Positions 1-8,345 are shown, numbered from the stretch's first letter. The stretch: 64,000 nucleotides of DNA from an uncultured Blautia sp. (GCA_900547685.1 URHS01000001.1:1-64000), one strand, 5' to 3'. The notes: a model not told the origin generated them from the letters alone. Program-made: numbers and translations.

Positions 1-557
1 ACACAACATTTCCTTTGTTTAAACTGATGGATAGCTTCCAGCAAACGTTCTGTTTCACCACTTTCTGACAGTGCAATAACAACTGTATTGTCCCACTGAA
101 AATTGATGATTGGATAGAAAGGAGCTTCTAACCCCACTGCAAAGTGCCCCATATTAGAGAAATATCTTGCTCCGTATTTCGCCAAAGTACCAGATGAACC
201 CATACCGATAAAGACAATTTTTTCTGCTTTTTGAATCTGTTTTACTGCAAATAACAGTTTCTCTTCAAAAGCGCTTGAATTTGCCTTGACAAAAAACTCG
301 GAAAGTTCCTGTAAATCTTTCATTGGAGGATATGAATTTTCTAATGTTCTTTCTTTTTTTAAAGCTTCTTTAAACTCAGAATATCTCTCAAAATTATTTT
401 TATTGCAAAAATGCAAAATTGTTGACGGAGATACATGTATTTCTTTAGCAAGCTCCCGAATACTCATATATTGAATTTTATTACTATTCTTCACAATATA
501 CTTATAAATAGCAATATCTGTTTCATTATATTTTTGTATTTCCTCGTATAAAAACAT
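1..557 (-). CDS. RpiR/MurR-family transcriptional regulator, C-terminus cut by window edge
   Basis: Translating the minus strand from the ATG at 555-557 gives an open frame to the window edge, so the 3' end is missing. The first 75 residues hold a helix-turn-helix of the RpiR type (an IRELAKEIHVSPSTILHFC segment, then a YSEFKEAL segment). Residues from about 105 begin a SIS sugar-phosphate-binding domain, with IVFIGMGSSGTLAKYGARYF and later ALSESGET, the usual sugar-isomerase loop. The family senses phosphosugars and controls sugar or amino-sugar catabolism. The target genes are probably to the left, outside the window. A GGGG stretch lies just upstream of the start. A terminator-like hairpin at 615-651 separates it from the upstream gene. 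Confidence 0.88.
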   Translation of the reverse strand, partial: MFLYEEIQKYNETDIAIYKYIVKNSNKIQYMSIRELAKEIHVSPSTILHFCNKNNFERYSEFKEALKKERTLENSYPPMKDLQELSEFFVKANSSAFEEKLLFAVKQIQKAEKIVFIGMGSSGTLAKYGARYFSNMGHFAVGLEAPFYPIINFQWDNTVVIALSESGETERLLEAIHQFKQRKCC

Positions 558-614
558 AGCATAATTTCCCCACTTTCACTTTGCCAAGTATAATCATGTA
601 AAACCTTGAAATGA

Positions 615-651
615 AAAAAGGATAACAAATATACAATCTGTTACCCTTTTT
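615..651 (-). terminator. Intrinsic terminator after the DUF6465 gene
   Basis: AAAAAGG-TAACA and TGTTA-CCTTTTT arms surround an 11-nt loop. The one mismatch is a G-U pair when read on the minus strand, so the hairpin is better formed in minus-strand RNA, and it is followed by U residues. It ends the transcript of the gene at 679-1023. Confidence 0.75.
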
Positions 652-678
652 AGTCCGTCTATTTTTATCAGGATAAAA

Positions 679-1023
679 TTACAGTAAAATTTTGCTTCCG
701 CCTTCTGTAACTTCTCCGTTTACTACATAATATGCTGCAGCTTCTTCTGGTTTTACATAAATCTGAATTTCTGTAATATCACTTTCTTTTTTTCCTGTTT
801 CTTCTGTCCAAGCTTTTTTCACTGCTGCTCTGATTTCATTTATATCATATTCCTGACCTGCATACTGCACAAATACAGTTTCTTTCACTTCTTTTTTCAC
901 TGTACTTTTTTTAGTAGCTGCTTTCTTTGTTGTCTTTGTCACCTTTTCTGTTGCTTTTTCTGTCTTCGCTGGAGTAGTCTTTGTTGTTGCTTCTGTCACA
1001 CTTTTTGTATTTGTTCTTTTCAT
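679..1023 (-). CDS. DUF6465-family small basic protein
   Basis: 114 residues. The first 48 or so are almost only Lys, Thr, Ala, Glu and Val in a low-complexity, histone-H1-like tail (KKAATKKSTVKK). The remaining 65 form a compact acidic/hydrophobic domain starting at ETVFVQYAGQEYDI and containing ITEIQIYVKPEEAAAYYVVNG. This matches my recollection of the DUF6465 family of Clostridia; no function is established. It is a monocistronic unit: a sigma-A-like promoter at 1068-1096, an AAAGGAGG ribosome-binding site and a terminator at 615-651. The Lys-rich tail suggests nucleic-acid or polyanion binding, which is inference only. Confidence 0.8.
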   Translation of the reverse strand: MKRTNTKSVTEATTKTTPAKTEKATEKVTKTTKKAATKKSTVKKEVKETVFVQYAGQEYDINEIRAAVKKAWTEETGKKESDITEIQIYVKPEEAAAYYVVNGEVTEGGSKILL

Positions 1024-1067
1024 AAGTGTTATCCTCCTTTTTCCTCTGTCTTATCATGACGCTTTCT

Positions 1068-1096
1068 ATCATATACCTTTTTGCCAAATATTTCAA
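1068..1096 (-). promoter_or_regulatory. Sigma-A-like promoter for the DUF6465 gene
   Basis: Read on the minus strand: TTGAAA (1091-1096), a 17-nt spacer, TATGAT (1068-1073). It lies 45 nt upstream of the start codon. Confidence 0.65.
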
Positions 1097-1103
1097 TATC
1101 TGA

Positions 1104-2126
1104 TTATTCATCTAGCATTTCTAAAGACAAATCATTCAATTTACATAAAGTATTTACTACCGCAAAAATAATTACCGCTCCTAATTTCGCAGTAGTGCTA
1201 TCCTGATCGAAACGTGGAGAAATCTCGCATATATCGAATCCCCTAATTTTACGTGTTCGTAAAATATGTTTGATAATAGGAAGAACCACTTCAGGATCCA
1301 GTCCCAATGCCTGAGTAGCACTTACACCCGGTGCAAAAGCAGAAGAAAATACATCTGTACAAATAGTAATATAGGCAGAATTACACTTATATAAAAAAGT
1401 ATCTACTTTTTCCAATACAGTAGAAAAATTAGAATTTTGTATTTCTTTTGCCAAAATATAATTTGTCCCCAGTGCCTTTGCATATTTAAACAAACTCACT
1501 GTATTACTATGTTCCTGAATACCAAGAGGTAAATATCGATATTCTGCATTTTCTTTTTTATAAATATCTGCAATCTGACGAAACATAGAACCGGAAGACG
1601 GCCCATTATCATAAGGTCTTAAATCAAAATGTGCATCAAAATTAATAATTCCCATATCCAGCGAAGTACCTTCTTTTTTCAGATCTGCCATCTGCCCCTG
1701 AAAATGTCCGAAAGTAGTTTCATGACCTCCACCCAGTACAATAGGAAATAATTTCAGTTCTAAAATCCTCTCCACTGCCAATCCTAAAAGTCTCTGCCCT
1801 TCTTCCATTGAAATCTCATCACAGAGAATATTTCCTGCATCGTAAAATTTTACTTCCTGTGAAAAAGTGCATGGAAGATTTGACATCTGTCCTCTGATAA
1901 AATCCGGTGCCAAAGCAGTACCTACACGCCCTTTATTCCTCTTTACACCCTGTTCACTGCAAAAACCAAGAAAAGCAAAAGCCAGCTTACTTTCCGGTAT
2001 TTCTTCCTGCTGATTTAAATCTAAGGGTTTTACCCATTGATGCCATCGAAATGCATCATAATCTGTAGTACTGTCTACTCGCCCATCCCAGTACTCCATA
2101 GCACTTACATAATTCGTTAATAACAT
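1104..2126 (-). CDS. hutG: Formimidoylglutamase-like ureohydrolase (arginase fold)
   Basis: 340 residues. The family hydrolyses a C-N bond with two manganese ions; formimidoylglutamase converts N-formimidoyl-glutamate to glutamate and formamide. Visible motifs are GGGHE (132-136), DAHFDLR (164-170), then a third motif reading ITICTDVFSSAFAPGVSA (253-270), and a C-terminal EISPRFDQDSTTAKLGA segment typical of this subgroup. In the third motif the first Asp of the usual SxDxD is Cys256, and a later Asp is Ser261; only Asp258 remains. I cannot tell whether this is normal for the clade. It is the last gene of the folate operon, 27 bp after folBK, with a GGGAGGGG ribosome-binding site. That placement is unusual for a histidine-degradation enzyme. 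Agmatinase-like activity is an alternative. Confidence 0.72.
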   Translation of the reverse strand: MLLTNYVSAMEYWDGRVDSTTDYDAFRWHQWVKPLDLNQQEEIPESKLAFAFLGFCSEQGVKRNKGRVGTALAPDFIRGQMSNLPCTFSQEVKFYDAGNILCDEISMEEGQRLLGLAVERILELKLFPIVLGGGHETTFGHFQGQMADLKKEGTSLDMGIINFDAHFDLRPYDNGPSSGSMFRQIADIYKKENAEYRYLPLGIQEHSNTVSLFKYAKALGTNYILAKEIQNSNFSTVLEKVDTFLYKCNSAYITICTDVFSSAFAPGVSATQALGLDPEVVLPIIKHILRTRKIRGFDICEISPRFDQDSTTAKLGAVIIFAVVNTLCKLNDLSLEMLDE

Positions 2127-2153
2127 CCTTGTCCCCTCCCTTTTTATTTTTTG

Positions 2154-2972
2154 CTACAATTCGGTTAACATCTGCAGTACTGTCTTTTTATATACAGGAT
2201 GACGCAAATTTGGTGCGATTTCACTTAAAGGTTTTAAGACAAAGTCGCGCAGATGCATTTCAATATGAGGAATAATCAAATCATCTGTTTCCATTACCAT
2301 ATTATCATATAATAAAATATCCAAATCTAAAGTACGAGGTCCCCATCGTACAATTCTCTCTCTATGAGCTTCTCTTTCTATTTCATGAAGTACATCTAAA
2401 AGCTCTTCAGGAGAAAGTAAAGTTTTTATCTGCGCACAAGCATTTAAAAAATCATCCTGTTCTACTCCTCCATAAGGCTCTGTCACCAAATATTTCGATA
2501 CTTTTTCTACCTGACATCCTTTTACCTTATTTAAAGCTTCTATTGCTCCATCTAAATACGCTTTTTTATCCCCCATATTAGAGCCCATACCCAAATACGC
2601 TTTATGCCAAAATCTGCTTATTTTTACAGACGCATACTTTAATGGAAGACCTATCGGCGCCCATGGTTTTTTTAATTCCAGAGTAACGCCTGCAAGTAAA
2701 GGATACTGAAATAACAGCGCTTCTACCAGATTTTCCGCCGCTGCTTCAATCAATTTATATGTATTTTCCTGCATAAATTTTGTAATAAAATGACTTACTG
2801 AGCCATAATCAATAGAACATTCCAGTTCATCTGTTGTTCCTGCTTTTCTGGTATTTGTATATAAAATTACAGATACAATAAAACGCTGTCCCAGCTTCGT
2901 TTCTTCGGGAAACACGCCATGTCTGGCGTAAATTTCCAAATCTTCTATATGAATTTCATCATAGGTCATCAT
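2154..2972 (-). CDS. folK: Bifunctional dihydroneopterin aldolase / HPPK
   Basis: 272-residue fusion of two consecutive folate enzymes. Residues 1-118 are dihydroneopterin aldolase (FolB): DEIHIEDLEIYARHGVFPEE, and a KLIEAAAENLVEALL segment carrying the active-site region. Residues 124-272 are 6-hydroxymethyl-7,8-dihydropterin pyrophosphokinase (FolK): AYLGMGSNMGDKKAYL, then RWGPRTLDLDILLYDN, the metal and ATP signature. The product feeds folP directly. The start overlaps the folP stop by 4 bp (ATGA), so the two are translationally coupled. The second of two tandem ATG codons could also be used. Confidence 0.95.
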   Translation of the reverse strand: MMTYDEIHIEDLEIYARHGVFPEETKLGQRFIVSVILYTNTRKAGTTDELECSIDYGSVSHFITKFMQENTYKLIEAAAENLVEALLFQYPLLAGVTLELKKPWAPIGLPLKYASVKISRFWHKAYLGMGSNMGDKKAYLDGAIEALNKVKGCQVEKVSKYLVTEPYGGVEQDDFLNACAQIKTLLSPEELLDVLHEIEREAHRERIVRWGPRTLDLDILLYDNMVMETDDLIIPHIEMHLRDFVLKPLSEIAPNLRHPVYKKTVLQMLTEL

Positions 2973-3787
2973 GCTTTACACTCCCTTAAAATTGCCTGTG
3001 TCATTCGAATTGCCCGTAAATTTTCTTTTACATCATGTACACGTACAAAAGCTGCACCCTTTTCAACTCCCATAACAGTCGTAACCATAGTTCCTTCTAC
3101 ACGTTCATCAGAAGGAAGATCTAAAGTCAAACCAATTACTGACTTTCTTGAAGTAGCAAGTAAAACAGGATAGCCGATTTCTTTCAGCGTTTCCAACTGA
3201 TGAATAGCGATTAAATTCTGCTCATAAGTTTTGCCAAATCCTACACCCGGATCTAAAATAATGTGTTCATCCGGAATATTGGCAGCCTTTGCAATTGCTA
3301 CCGACTCTTTTAAGTCCTCACACATTTCTTTCATAAAATCCCCATAATCTGTATTATCTCGATTATGCATCAGACAGCATGGAACCTTATACTGAGCAAT
3401 TAACTGGGCAACCTTTTTATCATATTTTAGTCCCCAAATATCATTTACCATATCAGCTCCTGCTTTTAACGCAGCTTCTACGACTTCACTTTTGTAACTG
3501 TCAATGGATACAGGAATATCAAAATTTGTCTTTATCATCTCAATAACTGGAACAACACGTTCTATTTCTTCCTGTATGGTAATCTGCACATGTCCGGGAC
3601 GGGTAGATTCCCCACCCACATCAATAATACCGGCTCCTTCTTCAATCATATCAGCCACATGCTGCTTTGCTTTTTCCATATTATTCCATCTTCCGCCGTC
3701 TGAAAAAGAATCTGGAGTTACATTTAAAATTCCCATAATATTACAGTCATTTTCTACATCAAAAAAACGATTTCCGATTTTCATCAT
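2969..3787 (-). CDS. folP: Dihydropteroate synthase
   Basis: 272 residues. It condenses hydroxymethyl-dihydropterin pyrophosphate with p-aminobenzoate to form dihydropteroate, the target of sulfonamides. Signatures are IMGILNVTPDSFSDGG (18-33) and GGESTRPG (58-65), with DIWGL and HDV segments further on. The start has tandem ATG codons behind an AGAGG. p-Aminobenzoate would come from the divergent pabABC genes at 6392-9082, so the two halves of the pathway meet here. Confidence 0.97.
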   Translation of the reverse strand: MMKIGNRFFDVENDCNIMGILNVTPDSFSDGGRWNNMEKAKQHVADMIEEGAGIIDVGGESTRPGHVQITIQEEIERVVPVIEMIKTNFDIPVSIDSYKSEVVEAALKAGADMVNDIWGLKYDKKVAQLIAQYKVPCCLMHNRDNTDYGDFMKEMCEDLKESVAIAKAANIPDEHIILDPGVGFGKTYEQNLIAIHQLETLKEIGYPVLLATSRKSVIGLTLDLPSDERVEGTMVTTVMGVEKGAAFVRVHDVKENLRAIRMTQAILRECKA

Positions 3788-3808
3788 TTCTTTATACCTC
3801 TTTGTCTT

Positions 3809-4291
3809 TTATATTTTTAACTTATTATTTTTCTTCTCCTTTGACCAGTTGCACTCGGAATAAGCCGGACAAAATTTACATATTCTGGACTTTTTATCTG
3901 CTCTGTAAATTAATCCTGCAAGGTTCCGTTCCTGTCTTGTTTCTACATTTCTGTGAGATGTAATAGCCGAAACAATTTCCCTCTTTTCTTCTTGATTAAA
4001 TCCACAGTCCTTTAATATTCTTTCAGCCAGATCTGCTCCCGCATCTTCATGGGATATTCCTTCCGAATACTGCAAGAATCTTCCTATATCGTGAAGCAAT
4101 GCTGCCGCATAAATCATTTCCTTTGAAATGCCACAGTTTTCTTCCAGATTTTCTATGTATGCAATTCTCGCTACATCCAATAAATGTTCAATTCCATGTT
4201 TGCAGAAAATCCGATCCTTCTCCGCTTCTCTTAACTGTGCAATATGTAAGTTCCATAAAGGATGCTCTGAAATCTCATTGATACGTTCCAT
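3809..4291 (-). CDS. HD-domain phosphohydrolase in the folate operon
   Basis: I place the start at the ATG at 4289-4291, one base after the folE stop and 10 nt after a GGAG; the longer frame would run 74 bp into folE. The 160-residue product has the HD metal-binding motif: His32 (CKHGIEH), His67-Asp68 (LLHDIGR), then SHEDAG and a distal ITSHRN. The C-terminus has a Cys cluster (CKFCPAYSECNW). HD proteins are metal-dependent phosphohydrolases, often acting on nucleotides. It sits between folE and folP, where the pathway needs a dihydroneopterin triphosphate phosphatase and no other candidate is visible. That role is inference. The pattern HD domain plus Cys motif recurs in Clostridia as far as I recall. 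Confidence 0.85.
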   Translation of the reverse strand: MERINEISEHPLWNLHIAQLREAEKDRIFCKHGIEHLLDVARIAYIENLEENCGISKEMIYAAALLHDIGRFLQYSEGISHEDAGADLAERILKDCGFNQEEKREIVSAITSHRNVETRQERNLAGLIYRADKKSRICKFCPAYSECNWSKEKKNNKLKI

Positions 4292-4292
4292 A

Positions 4293-4850
4293 TTATCTTG
4301 ACTCCAACATTCTGTAGAATTGATTTTGGAGTTTTTCATCTTCATTGAAAATACCTCTCGTAACAACCGTTACTGTCTTTGCTCCCGGCTTTTTAATTCC
4401 GCGCATAGTCATACACATGTGCTCTGCTTCAATTAAGACCATAACTCCATAAGGCTTCAATTCTTCCATAAATACATCCGCAATCTGTGCTGTCAAACGT
4501 TCTTGAAGCTGAAAACGTTTCGCAAATACTTCTAAAGTACGGGCAATTTTACTCAGCCCCACTACTTCCCCATTCGGAATATAAGCAATTGCTGCTTTTC
4601 CGTAAAAAGGAAGCATGTGATGTTCACAGAAAGAATAAAAAGAAATGTCTTTTTCCATTACCATATCATTATTGTCTACATGAAATCTCTTTTTCAAATG
4701 CTCTGCTGCATCATCCGTATAACCTGCTGCTAATTCCTCATACATTCTGGCAATGCGGTCCGGTGTTTCTAAAAGACCTTCACGATGAATATCTTCTCCG
4801 ATTCCTTCCAAAATCAATCTTACGCCTTCTTCAATTTTTTTCTTATCCAT
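4293..4850 (-). CDS. folE: GTP cyclohydrolase I
   Basis: 185 residues from the ATG at 4848-4850, which has GGAGG 8 nt upstream; an ATG 15 bp earlier contains the ribosome-binding site itself and is unlikely. It converts GTP to 7,8-dihydroneopterin triphosphate, the first committed folate step. The zinc ligands are visible in FYSFCEHHMLPFYGKA and AEHMCMTMRGIKKPGA. The QLQERLT segment is the usual family motif. The length is close to the short bacterial form. It overlaps folC by 8 bp, indicating coupling. Confidence 0.97.
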   Translation of the reverse strand: MDKKKIEEGVRLILEGIGEDIHREGLLETPDRIARMYEELAAGYTDDAAEHLKKRFHVDNNDMVMEKDISFYSFCEHHMLPFYGKAAIAYIPNGEVVGLSKIARTLEVFAKRFQLQERLTAQIADVFMEELKPYGVMVLIEAEHMCMTMRGIKKPGAKTVTVVTRGIFNEDEKLQNQFYRMLESR

Positions 4851-6141
4851 TTTTTCTTCCTCCATCCTGTATTACCTTGGTTGCTATACCAAGAAAAGAT
4901 AAAGAACCAAAAATAACCAGCACATCTTCGGTTCCCATATAACTTAAATTCTTTTTAATCGCTTCTTCTATACTTTCACTTGTCTCAACAGAAGCATTCA
5001 CCTTTTCTACCTGTTTTTTTAAATCCTCTGCAGGCAAAGCCCGAGGATTATCCGGAGTTTCCACCGTAATAATATGTTCTGCAAGAGGTGCTGTAATTTC
5101 AATAATTTTTTTATAATCTTTATCACTAAAAACGCCAAAAACATAATACAGCTTTTTACCTTTAAAATATAATTCCAAAGAGTTTTTCAAAGCTTCTGCC
5201 GCTTGTGGGTTATGAGCACCATCTAAAATGATTAATGGATTTTGGGACATCACAGTAAATCTTCCCATCCATTTTGCCTCTTTCATTCCTGCATATACTG
5301 CCTCATCAGGTAAAGAAAAACCTTTTTTACGAAGCTGATTAACAGCTTCTAAAGCCAATGCTCCGTTTTGTATCTGAAACTCTCCTGCCAGAGAAATCTC
5401 TATATTTTTCCAATTTTTGTAAGAAAAGCTTTGTCGAATATACCCATAATGTATATCTTTAATCTCATCTTTTTCGACTTCACAAAATTGACTTTCCTTC
5501 TCTTTACAAACCTTTTGCAATACCTCTCTTGCTTCTTCTTTCTGAACAGCTGTCACCATTGTGGTATGAGGTTTAATAATTCCGGCTTTCTGAACAGCAA
5601 TTTCTTCCAGTGTTTTTCCCAACATATCTGTATGATCCATACTGATTGGCGCAATAACTTCCAGTTGTGTCGTCTGAATAATATTTGTAGCATCTAAAGC
5701 GCCTCCAAGTCCTGTTTCCAGAACTACAATATCACAATTTTTTTCTTTAAAATATAAAAAAGCCAGGGCTGTTTCAATTTCAAAAGCAGTAGGATTTCCT
5801 GCTTTTTTTTCTTTCATATCAGCTACAGCATCTGCAATAGCTGTTATATGTCGCGCCAAAGCTTCTTTTTCAATAATTTCTTCATTCACCTGAATTCTCT
5901 CTCGATAAGAAAACAGTGTAGGAGAAATATATCGTCCCGTCCGATATCCTGCTTTATACAAAATCGTAGACAAATACGCCAGCACCGTTCCCTTACCATT
6001 TGTTCCGGAAATGTGAATAAACTTCAAACTTTTCTGGGGATTATCAAGTCTGTCTAACAGTGCTTTCATATTCTCCAAGCCAAGTACACTTCCGTATTTG
6101 GATGTTTTATCCAAATATACTCTTGCTTCTTCGTAATTCAT
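4843..6141 (-). CDS. folC: Folylpolyglutamate synthase / dihydrofolate synthase
   Basis: 432 residues. It ligates glutamate to dihydropteroate and to folates in an ATP-dependent Mur-ligase-type reaction. The P-loop is HISGTNGKGTVLAYL (43-57). DGAHNPQAAEAL around residue 308 is the C-terminal family motif. DHTDMLG and ETGLGGALDATN are also present. It is the promoter-proximal gene of the minus-strand folate operon, with an AGGAG ribosome-binding site and the promoter at 6180-6208. Confidence 0.95.
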   Translation of the reverse strand: MNYEEARVYLDKTSKYGSVLGLENMKALLDRLDNPQKSLKFIHISGTNGKGTVLAYLSTILYKAGYRTGRYISPTLFSYRERIQVNEEIIEKEALARHITAIADAVADMKEKKAGNPTAFEIETALAFLYFKEKNCDIVVLETGLGGALDATNIIQTTQLEVIAPISMDHTDMLGKTLEEIAVQKAGIIKPHTTMVTAVQKEEAREVLQKVCKEKESQFCEVEKDEIKDIHYGYIRQSFSYKNWKNIEISLAGEFQIQNGALALEAVNQLRKKGFSLPDEAVYAGMKEAKWMGRFTVMSQNPLIILDGAHNPQAAEALKNSLELYFKGKKLYYVFGVFSDKDYKKIIEITAPLAEHIITVETPDNPRALPAEDLKKQVEKVNASVETSESIEEAIKKNLSYMGTEDVLVIFGSLSFLGIATKVIQDGGRKNG

Positions 6142-6179
6142 GTCTGCTCCTATCTGAGATATTCTCTTTTTTACGACTC

Positions 6180-6208
6180 ATTATAGACCTCTTTCACAGT
6201 AATCTCAA
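6180..6208 (-). promoter_or_regulatory. Promoter of the folC-folE-HD-folP-folBK-hutG operon
   Basis: Minus strand: TTGAGA (6203-6208), 17-nt spacer, perfect TATAAT (6180-6185). It gives a leader of about 35 nt before folC. It lies back to back with the pab promoter at 6250-6278. Confidence 0.8.
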
Positions 6209-6249
6209 TATCTTTTTCAATTTTATAGTCTTTTCATCACGAAAACAAA

Positions 6250-6278
6250 TAGACAACCAGAAAAAACCATGCTACAAT
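6250..6278 (+). promoter_or_regulatory. Promoter of the pabABC operon
   Basis: Plus strand: TAGACA (6250-6255), 17-nt spacer, TACAAT (6273-6278). The predicted start near 6285 leaves a leader of roughly 107 nt that contains a complete intrinsic terminator. Confidence 0.7.
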
Positions 6279-6315
6279 AAGACAAATATAAATGTTAGGT
6301 GTGCCCAATTTATGG

Positions 6316-6369
6316 AAGACTGCCAAAAAAGGTTCTGAAAACGAGCCTCTTTTTGGTAGTCTTTTTTTT
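6316..6369 (+). terminator. Leader terminator (attenuator) upstream of pabA
   Basis: A 5' arm of AAGACTGCC, A-run and AGGTTC pairs with GAGCCT, a T-run and GGTAGTCTT around a 7-nt loop, with one bulge and two G-U pairs, followed by a run of eight T. It lies between the pab promoter and the pabA ribosome-binding site. No upstream plus-strand gene needs it, so it most probably attenuates pab transcription. A small open frame from ATG 6292 runs through it and overlaps the pabA start, but it has no clear ribosome-binding site. Confidence 0.78.
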
Positions 6370-6391
6370 GCACAATACTCAGGAGGAAACC

Positions 6392-7003
6392 ATGTATTTA
6401 ATGATTGATAATTATGATTCTTTTGTCTACAATCTGGCATGCTATCTGGAAGAATGTGGAGAAAAGGTTATGCTAATACGCAATGATAAAATTTCAATAT
6501 CAGAAATAGAAAACTTATTATCCGACAGGCGTCTGGAAGGACTGATTTTATCTCCCGGTCCCAAAAGTCCCAAAGACTGTGGAAACTGTAAAGAAATTCT
6601 GGATAAAACTGCAGGAAAAATTCCTGTTTTAGGCGTTTGTCTGGGCCATCAGATTATAGGAGATGTTTTTGGTGCATACATAAAAAAAGGAATAAAACCC
6701 ATGCATGGAAAAGTTACACAGATTCGGAATAATCAAACAGGGCTTTTTGAAGGTCTTCCGAAATCTTATTCTGTAACCAGATATCACTCTCTTATTGTTT
6801 CTGACTATAACTTTCCGGGTTGTCTAAAAATAGATGCTCTTTCCGAAGATGGCGTTATTATGGCACTTCATCACAAGTCATTTCCCATCTATGGAGTACA
6901 ATTTCACCCTGAAGCAGTCCTCACCGAATACGGTCATGAACTACTAAAAAATTTTACAAAAATATGTAAGAAATGGAGAGAAAACAATGGCTACGAAAGT
7001 TAA
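6392..7003 (+). CDS. pabA: Aminodeoxychorismate synthase, glutaminase subunit
   Basis: 203 residues from the ATG at 6392, preceded by AGGAGG at 6381-6386. An earlier in-frame start would place the N-terminus inside the leader terminator and is rejected. It is a class I glutamine amidotransferase: MIDNYDSFVYNLACYLEE at the N-terminus, ILSPGPKSP oxyanion region, nucleophile Cys in GVCLGHQIIG, and the His-Glu pair in YGVQFHPEAV. It supplies ammonia to PabB. Anthranilate synthase component II (TrpG) is nearly identical in sequence, but the pabB-pabC neighbours decide the role. Confidence 0.93.
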   Translation: MYLMIDNYDSFVYNLACYLEECGEKVMLIRNDKISISEIENLLSDRRLEGLILSPGPKSPKDCGNCKEILDKTAGKIPVLGVCLGHQIIGDVFGAYIKKGIKPMHGKVTQIRNNQTGLFEGLPKSYSVTRYHSLIVSDYNFPGCLKIDALSEDGVIMALHHKSFPIYGVQFHPEAVLTEYGHELLKNFTKICKKWRENNGYES

Positions 7004-8345
7004 AAAACTGAATTTCTATAAAAGAGCTGAAGATATATTTGAAAAATATAAAGACGAAAATATGAGCATTTTTTTGGATTCTTCTTTAGAAAATGCTATG
7101 GGACAATACTCTATTATTGGCCTCAATCCCTATCTTATTTTAAAAGAATGTAATGGCATTTTCTATGAAAATGATGTTCCTCAGGAAATAACCTTTGAAG
7201 AAGGTATGCAGAAATATCTTAAAAAATATGAAGAAAAAAATCCCACAAAACTTCCTCTTATTGCTGGTGCATTGGGATATTTTTCCTATGATTACGGACG
7301 AAAATTTGAACAAATTTCCAGCCGTCATCCAAAAAAACTTTCTATCCCCGATGCATTATTTGTGTTCTATGACCTTCTGATTATTGAGGAAAAAACAGAG
7401 AAATCTATATATATTGCATCACGAGGCGAAACAAAAAATCAGGATACGGCAATCAGCGATTTAGAAAAAGAAATCAAAGAATGTTCTTCTTATAAAAAGC
7501 CAGAAAAGAATTCCTCTCTTGCTGAATTTATTCCAAATTTTACCAAAGAAGATTATAAAAAAGCCATTGATAAAATGATTTCTTATATTATAGAAGGAGA
7601 TATTTACATTGCAAATATGACACAACAGCTCACCATAAAAAGCGAAAAATCTCCTTATGAGGTGTATCGTTATCTGCGCACCCATAATCCTTCACCATTT
7701 GGCGGTTTTTTCCAAGGTGATACTTTTCAGGTTGTATGTGCTTCACCAGAACGCTTTTTAAAAGTAACCGACGGCTGTATTGAAACACGTCCTATCAAAG
7801 GAACCAGAAAGCGTGGAGAAACTCCTGTAGAAGATAGAATATTAAAAGAAGAACTTAAAAACTCCTCAAAAGACCGCAGCGAACTTTTAATGATTGTAGA
7901 TTTAGAAAGAAATGATTTAAATCATGTCTGTGAACCGGGAAGTGTAAAAGTAACAGAGCATTTTGCAGTAGAAACATATTCCACTGTTTTTCATTTAGTT
8001 ACTACCATCATAGGAAAATTAAAGCAGGAACTTCATACCTCCGATTTAATAAAGGCTGCTTTTCCGGGTGGTTCTATTACAGGTGCTCCTAAAATACGTG
8101 CAATGGAAATAATTGATGAATTAGAACATGACAGACGTAATCTGTATACTGGTTCTATGGGTTATTTTTCTTTTGATGGAAATTGTGATTTTAATATTAT
8201 TATCCGTACTGCCGTTCACCAAAATAATCAATACTATCTCGGTGTCGGCGGAGGAATTACATGTGAATCAGATTTAGAATTTGAATATGAAGAAACACTA
8301 CAAAAAGCAAAAGCTCTTTTAGAAGCTTTATGGGAGGAAAAGTAA
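6987..8345 (+). CDS. pabB: Aminodeoxychorismate synthase component I
   Basis: 452 residues. It aminates chorismate to 4-amino-4-deoxychorismate. ETRPIKGTRKRGET carries the Lys that is characteristic of PabB (Ala in TrpE). DLERNDLNHVCEPGSV and FPGGSITGAPKIRAMEIIDE are the chorismate-binding signatures, and the end has GGGITCESDLEFEYEET. It overlaps pabA by 17 bp and has GGAGAG upstream of its ATG, so it is coupled to pabA. Confidence 0.95.
   Translation: MATKVKKLNFYKRAEDIFEKYKDENMSIFLDSSLENAMGQYSIIGLNPYLILKECNGIFYENDVPQEITFEEGMQKYLKKYEEKNPTKLPLIAGALGYFSYDYGRKFEQISSRHPKKLSIPDALFVFYDLLIIEEKTEKSIYIASRGETKNQDTAISDLEKEIKECSSYKKPEKNSSLAEFIPNFTKEDYKKAIDKMISYIIEGDIYIANMTQQLTIKSEKSPYEVYRYLRTHNPSPFGGFFQGDTFQVVCASPERFLKVTDGCIETRPIKGTRKRGETPVEDRILKEELKNSSKDRSELLMIVDLERNDLNHVCEPGSVKVTEHFAVETYSTVFHLVTTIIGKLKQELHTSDLIKAAFPGGSITGAPKIRAMEIIDELEHDRRNLYTGSMGYFSFDGNCDFNIIIRTAVHQNNQYYLGVGGGITCESDLEFEYEETLQKAKALLEALWEEK

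Noticed and set aside
4487..4942. Plus-strand frame of 151 codons opposite folE and folC
   Set aside because: Composition is Leu/Phe/His-rich as expected for the complement of a real gene; folE motifs on the other strand are unambiguous.
6299..6391. N-terminal extension of pabA
   Set aside because: It would encode the leader terminator; the ATG at 6392 follows a perfect AGGAGG and starts the conserved domain.
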